Assembly: GCA_026826555.1 (NCBI GenBank)
Contig: JAKSZT010054571.1
Span: 601,429 to 665,428 of the forward strand
Direction of reading: 5' to 3'
Length of the DNA stretch: 64,000 nucleotides
DNA from: Tolypeutes matacus
Taxonomy: Eukaryota > Chordata > Mammalia > Cingulata > Chlamyphoridae
A program made the position numbers and the translations under genes. The notes under the pieces were generated by a model. It did no database searches, was not told where the DNA came from, and saw nothing but the letters and a program-made list of their open reading frames with translations. Each line of letters begins with the position of its first letter. Within the stretch, counting starts at the first letter, position 1. This document shows positions 51,801 to 62,350 of the stretch, in pieces.

Positions 51801-54800
51801 GAAATGAGAATGTTCATTAATTTTCAAAACTTGGGAACCTCTTGCATTCAGACTGTATAATGTAAAAGTAGTGTGTGCCTTTGAGTCTAAGTGAAAAAAA
51901 GTGCATAGAAGCCAAGGTAACAAGTATCTTACTTAGTTTTAAAAACTGAAGAAATTAGTGCATTGACATAGCACTAGGTAAAAGCAGTGTTTTGGCACTG
52001 ATTGTAAGTGAAAACAAATGCATAGCAATCAAGGAAACAAGTATTTTACTTACTTTACTTTTCAAAAATGAAGCACCTCCTGTGTTCACAGAGCATTAAG
52101 TAAAACTGGAGTTTTGATATTGATTATAAGTTGAAATACGTGCATAGCAGCCACTGAAACAAGTTTCTTTCTTAGTTTCCAACACTAAAGAATCAACTGC
52201 ATTCACAGAGTATTAGGTAAAACCAGGGTTTTGAAATTTATTGTAAGTCAAAACATGTGCATAGACTCCAATGAAAAGAATATATTGCTTAGTTTTCAAA
52301 ACTGAAGAAACTCCTGCATTCAGAAAGGGTTAGTTAAAACCAGCGTTTTGACTCTGATTGTAAGTGAAAACACGTGCATAGCAGCCAATGAAATAATCCT
52401 TTGTCTTACATTTCAAATCGAAAAATGTACTGTATTCACAGAGTGTTAGGTAAAACCAGTGTTTTGAAGTTGAGTGTAAGTGAAAACACATGTATAGCAT
52501 CAAAAGAAACAAGCATTAGGTAAAAGCAGGGTTTTGACCATTCATTGTGAGTGAAAGCAAGTGCATAGCTGCCAAGGAAACAAGTATCTTACTAACTTTT
52601 AAAAAGTGGAGTACCACCTCTTTTCACAGAACATTAAATAAAACCAGAGTTTTGACAGTGATTTTGAGTGGAAACACGTGCATAACACCCACTGAAACAA
52701 GTTTCTTTCTTAATTTTTAAAATTAAAGAATCAAATGTGTTCACAGATCATTAGGTAAAACCATGGTTTTCAAGTTGATTGTAAGTCAAAACAGATGCAT
52801 AGTCTCCAATGAAAAGAGTATACTGCTTAGTTTTCAAAACCAAAGAAATACCTGTATTCAGAGAGAGTTAGATAAAACCAGTGTTTTGACTTTGATTATG
52901 AGTATAAACAGGTGCATAGCTGCCAGTGAAACAAGCCTCAGCCTTACATTTCAAACTAAAAAACCTACTGTATTCACAGAGTGTTAGGTAAAGTCACTGT
53001 TTTGAAGTGGATTGTAAGTGAAAACAGTTTCATAGCAGCAAATGAGACAAGAATCTTACTTAGAAGCTACTTCATTGGCATAACATTGGGTAAAAACGGT
53101 GTGTTGACATTGATTGTGAGTGAAAGCAAGTGCATAGTAGCCAAGGAAACAAGTATCAAACTTACTTACAAAAGTGAAGAGCCTCCTGTAATCACAGGGA
53201 ATTAGGTTAAAACCAGAATTTTGAACTTGATTTTAATAAAAAAAAGTGCATAGCTGCCAATGAAATGAGGATCTTGGTTAGTTTTCAAAACAGGAGAACC
53301 TCCTACATGCAGATTGTGTTACATAAAACTAGTGTTTGCCTTTGAGTGTAAGTGAAAACAAGGGCTTATAAGTCAAGGAAACAAGTACCTTTCTCAGTTT
53401 TCAACACTGAAATATTTAGTGCATTGGCATAGCATTAGGAAAAAGCAAGATTTGACATTGATTGTGAGTGAAAGCAAGTGCATCACAGCCAAGGAAACAA
53501 GTATCTTACAAATCTTTTCACAATTGAAGTGCTTCCTGCATTCACAGAATTTTAGGTAAAACCAGAGTTTTGAAGTTGATTGTAAGTCAAAATATGTACA
53601 TAGACTCCAATGAAAAGAGTATATTGCTTAGTTTACAAAACTTAAGAAACCCCTGCATTCAGAGAGTGTTAGGTAAAAGCAGTATTTTGATTTTGATTAT
53701 AAGTGAAAACACGTGCATAGCAGCCAATAAAAGAAGTCTCATTCTTACTTTTCAAACATAAAAATCCCCTGTATTCACATAGTGTCAGGTAAAACCAGTG
53801 TTTTGAAGTTGATTGTAAGTAAAAATATGTGCATAATGGCAAATGAAACAAGAATCTTACTTAGATTTCAAAACTGAAGAAACCACTTCATGGAATAGCA
53901 TTAGGTAAAAGCAGGGTTTTTACATTGATTGTGAGCGAAAGCAAGTGCATAGCAACAAAGGAAACAAGTACCTTACTTACCTTTCAAAATGAAATGCCTC
54001 CTTCATTCAGAGTGTTAGGTAAAACCAGTGTTTTGAAGTTGATTGTAATTGAAAACACAGGCATAGCAGCAAATGAAACAGAAATTGTACTTAGATTTCA
54101 AAAGTGAATATTCTAGTGCATTGGCATAGCATTAGGTAAAAATGGAGTTTTGACATTTGTTGTAAGTGAAAACAAGTGCATAGTAGCCAAGGAAACAAGT
54201 ATCTTATTTACTTTACAAAAGTCAAGAACCCTCTGTATTCACAGACCATTAGGTTAAAACAAGGAAAAGGAAATTGATTGAATCTCAAAACAAGTACATA
54301 ACTGCCCATGAAATGAGTATCTTGCTTATTTTTCATAACTGGAGAACTGACTGCATTCACAGAGCGTTAGATAAAAGCAGTGTTTTCAAGTTGATTGTAG
54401 GTGGAAACACTTGCATTGCCACAAATGAAACAATAATCTTAGATTTCAAAAGTGAAGAAGCTACTGCATTGGCATATCCTTACATAAAGGGGTGATTTGA
54501 CAAGAATTGTAAGTGAAAACAAGTGCATAGCAGACAAGAAAACAAGTATCGCACTTGCATTTTAAAATCTTAGTGTCTTCTGAATTCACAGAGTGTTAGG
54601 CAAAACCAGTGTTTTAACATTCATTATAAGTGGAAACACATGCAGAGCAGCCAATGAAACAAGATTATTTCTTCATTTTCAAAACTTAAAAACCAACAGC
54701 ATTCAGAGAATCTTAGGTTTACCAGGGTTTTGAAGTTGATTGTAAATAAAAACGTGTGTATATATGTCACTGAAGAATATCTACCTTAGTTGTCAAAACT

Positions 54801-57800
54801 GAAGAATTGCCTGCAGTCAGAGTGTGTTAGGTAAAAAGAAGTGTTTTGAATTTTATTGTAAGTGAAAACAAATGAATTGCAGGCAAGGGAACAAGCATCT
54901 AGCTTAGTTTTAAAAACTGAAGAATCCACTGCATTGGCATAACATTAGGTAAATGCAGTGTTTTGACATTGTGAGCTAAAGCAAGTGCAAAGTAGTCAAG
55001 GAAACAAGTATCTTATTTATGTTTCAAAATGGAAATACCTCCTTCATACATAGAATGTTAAAACCAGTGTTTTGAAGTTGATTGTAGGTGAAAATACGTG
55101 CACAGCAACAAATGAAACAAGAATCTTACTTTGATTTCAAATGTGAAGAAACTACTGCATTGGCATACAAAAAGCAGTGTTTTGACATTGGTTGTAAGTG
55201 AAAACAACTACATATCAGACAAAGAAACAAGTTCCTTACTTCCTTTAGAAAAGTAAAGAACCTCCTGTATTCTCAGAGTATTAGGTTAAAACCAGGATTT
55301 TGAAGTTGTAACTCAAAACAAGTGCACAGATGCCAATGAAATGAGGCTCTTGCTTAGTATTCAAAACTGGAGATCTTCCTGCATTCAGACTGCATTATGT
55401 AAAACCAGAGTTTGCCTTTGAATCTAAGTGAAATCAAGTGCACAGAAGCAAAGGAAACAGGTATTTTGCAAAGTTTTCAAAAATGAAGAAAGTGCATTGG
55501 CATATCACTAGGTAAAAGCAGTGTGTTGACATTGATTGTAAGTGAAAACAAGTGTATAGCACTAAAGGAAACAAGTATCTTACTTACTTTTCAAAAGTTG
55601 AGCACCTCCTGTGTTCACAGAGCATTAAGTACAGCTGGAGTTTTGACATTGATTGTAAGTATAAAGATATGCAGAGCAGTCACTGAAACAAGATTATTTC
55701 ACAGTTTTCAACAATAATCAACTGCATTCACAGAGCATTCATTAAAACTAGAGATTTGAAGTTGATTGTAAGTCAAAATATGTGCATAGTCTCCAAAGAA
55801 AAGAGTATATTGCTTATATTACAAAACAGAAGAAACTCCTGCATTTAGAGAGTATTAAGTAAAACCAGTGTTTTGACTTTGATTATAAGTGAAAACATGG
55901 CCTAGCAGCCAAAGAAATAAGTCTCAGTCTTAGTTTTCAAACCGAAACACCTGTTATATTCACAGTCTTAGGGAACACCAGTGTTTTGAAGTTGATTTTA
56001 AATGAAAACATGTGCATAGCAACAAATGAAACAAGAAACTTACCTAGATTTCAAAACTGAAGAAATCAATGCATTGGCATAACATTATGTAAAAGGAGTG
56101 CTTTTATATTTGTGGTAAGTGAAAAAAATGCATAGAAGCCAAGGACACAAGTATCTTTCTTACTTTACAAAAGTGAGGAACCCCCTACATTCACAGAGCA
56201 TTAGGTAAAAACCAGGATTTTGAAGATAATTTTAACTCAAAATAAAGGCATAGCTGCCAATGAAACGAGTATCTTGCTTAGTTTTGAAAACTGAAGAAAT
56301 CACTGCGGCGGAATAACGTTAGGTAAAACGAGTGTTTTGGTATTGATTGTGAGTGAAGCAAGTGCATGGTAGCCAAAGAAACAGGTAAATTACTTACCTT
56401 TCAAAAGTGAAGTACCCCTTGCATTCACCGAGGGGTAGGTGAAACCAGTGTTTTGAAGTTGATTTTAAATGAAAACACGCTCATAGCAGCAAATGAAACA
56501 AGAATCTTACTTAGATTTCAAAAGTGAAGAAACTACTGCATTGGCATAGCATTAGGTAAAAGCGGTGTTTTGACATTGTTTGTAAGTGAAAACAAGTGCA
56601 TAGCAGGAAAGGAATCAAGGAACTTACTTACTTTACAAAAGTAAAGAACCTTCTGTATTCACAGAGCATTAAGTTAAAACCAGGAATTTGAAGTTGACTT
56701 TTAACTCAAAACAAGTTTATATCTGCCAATGAGAGGAGTATTTTGCTTAGTCTTCAAAACTGGAGAACCTCCTGCATTCAGACTGTGTTAGGTAAAACCA
56801 GTGTCTGCCTTTGGCTTTAAGGGAAAACAAGTGCAAAGAAGCCAAGGAAACAAGAATATTGCTTAGTTTTCAAAACTGAAGAAATTAGTGCATTGGCATA
56901 TCACTAGGCAATATCACTGTTTTGACATTTATTGTAAGTGAAAACAAGTGCATAGCAGCCAATGAAACAAGTACCTTAATTATTCTACAATGGTGAAGAA
57001 CCTCCTGTGTTCATAAAGCATTAGGAAAACCAGTGTTTTGAAATTGATTATAAGTGAAAACACGTGCCAAGCAGCCAAAGAATCAAGTTTCTTTATTGGT
57101 TTTTAAAATGAAGAACTGACTGCATTCATAGAGTATTAGGTAAATCAGTGTTTTGAAGTTGATTGTAAGTGAAAATATGTGCATAGCAGCAAATGAATCA
57201 AGAATATTACTAGATTTCAAAAGGGAAGAAACTACTGCATTGGCATAGCCTTACCTAAGGGGATGCTTTGACATGGATTGTATGTGAAACAACTGCATAG
57301 CAGCCAAGGAAACAAATATCGCACTTGAATTTCCAGCCCTTAGTACCCCCTGAATTCACAGGGCATTAGGTAAAACCACTTTTTTAACATTGAGTATAAG
57401 TTAAATAGTGGGGAGCAGCCAATGAAGCAAGATTCTTTCTTCACTTTCAAAACTGAAAATCCAACTGCATTCATGGAGTTTTAGGTAAACCAGGGTTTTG
57501 AAGTTGATTGTAATTCAAATCACGTGCTTAGCGGCCAATGAAGAGTATCTTACTTAGTTGTCAAAACTGAAGAAAAGCCTGCATTCAGAGTGTGTTAGAA
57601 AAACCAGTGTTTTGAGTTTTATTGTAACTGAGAACAATGTATTGTTGCAAATGAAACAAGTATCTTGCTTAGTTTCAAAACTGAACACACCACTGCATTG
57701 GCATGACATTTGGTGAAAGTAGTGTATTGACATTGATTGTGAGTGAAAGCAAGTGCATAGCAGCCAAGAAAACAAGTACCTTACTTAACTTTCAAAATTG

Positions 57801-59536
57801 ATGTACCTACTTAATTCACTGAACATTAGGTAAAACAAGTGTTTTGAAATTGATTGTACATGGAAACACGTGCATAGGAGTAAATGAAAAAAGAATCTTA
57901 CTTTGATTTCAAAAGTGATGAAAGTACAGCATTAGCATAGTAAAAGCAGTGTTTTGACATTGTTTGCAAGTGAAAACAAGAGCATAGCAGCCAAGTAAAC
58001 AATTATCTTACTTACTTTACAAAAGTAAAGGACCTCCTGCATTCACAGATCATTAGGTTAAAACCAGGATTTTGAAGTTGATTGTAACTCAAAACAAGTG
58101 CATAGCTTTCAATGAAATGAGTATCTTGGTTAGTTTTCAAAACCAGAGAACCACCTGCCTTCAGATTGTGTTTGGTAAAACTAGTGTTTGCCTTTGAGTT
58201 TAAGTGAAAACAAGTGCATATAAGCCAAGGAATCAAGTATCTTGCTTAGTTTTCAAAACTGAAGGAATTAGTACATTGGCATAGCATCAGGTAAAACCTG
58301 AAATTTAACATTTATTGTAAACGAAAAGCAGTGCATAACAGCAAAGGACCAAGTATCTTACTTACTTTTCAAAATGAAGCACCTCCTGTGTTCACAGAGC
58401 ATTAAGAAAAACTTGAGTTTTTCATTGATTGTAAGTGGAAACACGTGTATAGAAGCCACTGAAACAAATTTCTTAGTTTTCAAAACTAAAGGATCAGCTG
58501 CATTCACAGAACGTTAGATTAAACCACACGTTTGAAGTTGATTGTAAGTGAAAACTCATGCATAGCAGCAAGTGAAGAGTATCTCACTTACATTTCAAAA
58601 GTGAGGAAAGACTGCATTGACATACCATTAGGTAAAAGCAGTGTTTTAAAATTGGTTTTATGTGAAAACAAGTGCATAGCAGCCAAGGAAACAGGTATCA
58701 TTCTTATTTTACACAAGTGAAGAACCTCCTGTACTCACAAGGATTAGGTTAAAACCAGGATTTTGAAGCTGATTGTAACTCAAAACAAGTGCATAGCTGC
58801 AAATGCAGTGAAGAGCCTGATTAGTTTTCACAACTGGAGAACCTCCTGCATTCAGACTGTTTGGTAAAACTAGTGTTTGCCTTTGAGTCTATGTGCAAAC
58901 AAGTGCATAGTAGCCAAGTAAACATGTATCTTTCTTAGTTTTCAAAACTGAAGATATTAGTGCATTGGCATAGCCCTAAGTAAAAGCTATGTTTTGAGAT
59001 TGATTGTAAGTGAAAACTATGGCAAAGCAGGAATGAAATAAGTATCAAATTTACTTTACAAAAGCCAAGAACCTCCTTTGTTCACAGTTCAATAAGTAAA
59101 ACCAGAGTTTGATTTTGATTATAAGTGAAAACACGTGCTTAGCAGCCACTAAAACAAGTTCTTTCTTAGTTTTTAAAACTGGAGAATCAACTGTGTTCAC
59201 AGAGCATTAGGTGAAACCTGGTTTTTGAAGTTGATTTTAAGTCAAAATATGTGCATAGTCTCCAATGAAAAGATTACCTTGCTTAGTTTTCAAAACTGAA
59301 GAACCTCCTGCATTCAGCAAGTGTTAGGTAAAACCAGTGTTTTACATTGATTATAAGTGAAAACACGTGCATAGCAGCCAATGAAAACAGATTCTTTCTT
59401 TGTTTTCAAAACGAAAAACAGACTGCATTCACAGAATTTTATGTAAACCAGGGTTTTGAAATTGATTGTAAGGCAAAATACGGACTTAGCTTCCATTGAA
59501 ATGAGTATATTGCTTAGTTGTCAAAACTGAAGAAAT
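48875..59536 (-). repeat. 115-bp tandem satellite array, type B, inverted block
   Basis: The same monomers, now as reverse complement (AGTGAAAACAAGTGCATAGC, then AAGGAAACAAGTATCTTACT, then AGTTTTCAAAACTGAAG). All are in one orientation over 10.7 kb, about 90 monomers. The marker monomer (reverse of GAAATGCAAGTGAGATAC) recurs near 48925, 51000, 54550 and 57310. CACGTG-bearing monomers are frequent, at about 52369, 52677, 53709, 57060, 57510, 57870, 58443, 59132 and 59370. Donor look-alikes in monomer sense (CTTACTTACCTTTC on the plus strand) lie near 53972 and 56390. The block ends at the second L1 and its true edge is unknown. Open frames of 60-75 codons are chance products. Confidence 0.92.
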
Positions 59537-61380
59537 GGGGGAGCTTAAGTTGACATTGGTTTAATAGGGCACTCCCTGACTTGCTTTCTGAGTATGGCTG
59601 ATTGGGGACAGGTTCCTACCCGGGGGTTCTGTGCTGGGGGCGCACTGAGCAAGATCCTTGGTGACTTTGAGATGGAGGGAGCAGGACAGCGAGGTAGATT
59701 GCTCAGAAAAGATATGTGAGTTTTTCCCCTATTGGTGGTAATTGACACAGATGGCTGAGCCCCTCCCTCTGGGTAAAAATCTGATTTGAGCTGCAACTCT
59801 TGCTGGTAACCCTGTGAGAAGGATCATTCTCTGAGACTGGGAGGGTTCTGGCAGGGGATTGAGAGGGGTTTCCTTTCTGTGGATTTGGCTGCCTGGAACC
59901 ACTTGCAGCTTTGGGGAAAAAAAGAGCTGGCTAGAAGTGACACCAGGCTGCTGCAAGTGGCCAATCTGCTGAAAAAGGTTGATTTACTTAGCTGCCCAGG
60001 GATATACCCCAACTCCTGCCAGCAACCCAATGAGAGGGAGAATTTGCCAAGAAAGGGAGGGTTCTGACTGATGGTGGAGAGTGGTTTCCTTACAGTGGAT
60101 TTGGCTGCCTGGACAACCTCATAGCTTTGGGGAGCAGATAACTTTGCTTGAAGCAGCACCTGGCTGAGGGGAGAGGCAAATCTGCTGAGAAACCCTGATT
60201 TACCCAACAGCCCAGTGATACTGAGGCTCAGTTTCAGAGAGGGCAGAGTCAGACAATTTTATCATACTGCATTGACAAGCATCAGAGTTTCAGCTCCCCT
60301 GGGGAAGCCAGGAAGTGGAAGTGTTTGATTAGTTTCCATGAGCTTATTTAGTGTCCCATTGGTGAAATGGGTGGTCTTGAAGAGGACTTCTTTTGGGTCC
60401 CTTATTTCACCAAAGATAAAGACAGTCACTTTAAAAAGTAAAAATCGAAAATTTTTTTACAACTTAGTTTAATCACTAAAATCTGCATCAAAACCTGCAG
60501 ATAGAACCTTGCAGGGCAACTGATTGATGAACACAAGTAGGCTGAGAGGTTCCACAAGGGGCCAAGAAGAAACATTGTTCTTCCTTAGCTTTCTTTGACT
60601 GCTTCCTTGTGTGGTTGTTTGGTTTTTCTTTATTTGTTTTCTCTTGTTTTTCTTATCTCTTTCTTCCCTTCCTTCTTTTTTTCCTTTAAATTAGGTGCTG
60701 CTACCTTGTCTCTTCTTTGCTGTGTTTCTTCTTCCGTCATTTCCCATTCTCTGTCTATATTGATTTTGTCTCTGTAAAGATATCTCTTTGCCTTCCTTCA
60801 TCTTTCTGCTTTTGCCTGCTGTTGTGGTTCTTATATACCAACTTTTTTCATTAGTCCACAACTTAAGGGTGTCAATTTCTATTCTATCTATTCTGTTTTC
60901 TTCTTTTTTAATTATTATTAACTTTTTCCTTTCAACCATTTCTTTACTCTTTCTCTCACTCCTCATCAATCTAGCCCTCTAAATCATTATATGTATTTTC
61001 CTCTATTTAGTTTCCCAGTCCATTGTAGGTACTCCAGTTTTATCCTCTTACTCTACACTGCCTATATGATTTAAATATTCATTTTACTAAGCCTTATATG
61101 GCCCCTTCTCTAACATTTATCAATGTTACTATTATCCTTCTTCCTTTCTCACATCCTTTGATTGCTCTAGCCCTATTCTGTTGCCTTCAAAGTACATAAA
61201 AAATCAAGGAAATAAAAGAAAAACAAAGTTTCAAAAAGAAAACTTAAAACACACAAGGAATCACCAGCTAAATAAATCTCTAGAGCAGAGAGAGAAGCTA
61301 ATTAACTGAATAACCCATCAAGATAAAAAGATGACAAAGGGCAATAAAAAATTACAAACTACACCAAGAAACAGGAAGAC
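59537..61380 (+). promoter_or_regulatory. 5' UTR of L1 no. 2 with tandem monomers
   Basis: Tandem monomers start at 59781, 59979 and 60195 (each near YTGATTTA/G). The first is 198 bp and the second 216 bp, the difference being an 18-base gap, and a third begins and stops. GTGGATTTGGCTGCCTGGA at 59879 and 60095 marks the same point in two units. The rest (60250-61380) is T-rich then A-rich, non-coding, similar to the inner 5' UTR of copy 1. Confidence 0.75.
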
Positions 61381-62315
61381 ATGAACCAGTCCAATGAACA
61401 AACTAAACACCAGGAAGAGATACAGAACATTGAAAAACTTATCAAAGGTTTCCAACCAGATATCATGGACCAACTTAATGAAGTGAAGGAAGACATTATG
61501 GATATTCAGAAGACCCTGTGAGAACATATATAAAAAGATAACGGATATGATTGTGATCAATGGTCCAATCCAAAAAATAAAAAAGATGATGGATTCACAT
61601 AACAGCAGATTTAAACAGCAGAAGAAAGAATTAGTGATGTGAAAGACAAAACATTGGAAATTAAACAGATAAATGAACAGATAGACAAAAAAGATAGAAA
61701 AAATCCAGCAGGGACTCAGGGATTTAACCGACAACACAAAATGCACAAACATACACATTATACACATCCCAGAAGGAGAAGAGAAGGGAAAGGGAACAGA
61801 AGGAGTGTTGAAGGAAATAAAGGCTGAAAACATTCCAACCTTACTGTGAGAGATGGATGTACATGTCGCCGAAGCACAGCAACCACAAACAGTATAAATC
61901 CTAAAAGGCCAACTCCACGATATATTCTTGTCAAAATGTCCAATACTCAAGAGAAAGAGAAAATTCTCAAGACCACAAGAGAAAAGAGAACCATCACATA
62001 CAATGGAAACGCAATAAGATTAAGTGTTGATTTTTCATCTGAAACAATGGAGGCAAGAAGACAGTGGTATGACATAGTCAAAGTACTAAAAGACAAAACT
62101 TCCAGCCAGGAATTCTCTATCCAGTTAAACTGGCATTCAAAAATAATGGAGAGTTCAAAATATTCACAGACAAAAAGGAATTAAGAGAGTATGCCATTAA
62201 GAAACTTGCACTTCAAGAAATAGTAAAGGAAGTTCTTCAAGTTGAAAGGAAAAAAACAAGGGAGGGAGAGTTAGAGGAGAGTGTAAAAAAATTAAAAAGA
62301 CAAAAAGTGAAATAA
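61381..62315 (+). pseudogene. L1 no. 2 ORF1, disrupted
   Basis: Begins ATGAACCAGTCCAATGAACA at 61381, aligned with the ORF1 start of copy 1. Coiled-coil codons are interrupted by stops near 61519-61560. The RRM-like part shows KRPTPRYILVKMSN and EKRTITYNG at 61890-62020. A one-base shift near 62095 separates EARRQWYDIVKVLKDK from the C-terminal domain, which then stays open for about 70 codons (LAFKNNGEFKIFTDKKEL to KRQKVK) and ends TAA at 62315. The shift sits at the same place as in copy 1. Confidence 0.88.
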
Positions 62316-62350
62316 AAACAACACATGACATACATTAACCCAAAGAAAAT

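Noticed and set aside
1..59536. Many 60-110 codon ORFs in the 115-bp array, some with similar repeated peptides
   Set aside because: The period varies between 112 and 117 bp, so frames break every few units. Stops are frequent, similar peptides appear on both strands, and no long frame or gene structure exists.
1..59536. CRISPR-like array or zinc-finger gene cluster
   Set aside because: No short identical repeats with unique spacers. The period is 115 bp, not 84 bp, and there is no C2H2 linker pattern. The sequence is mammalian.
1..59536. CENP-B box in the satellite
   Set aside because: No TTCG-N4-A-N2-CGGG pattern was seen in monomers, which are almost free of CpG apart from the CACGTG subtype.
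59537..59560. Clean right edge of the satellite array at the second L1
   Set aside because: The L1 merely interrupts; its far side is outside the window, so the array may continue beyond it.
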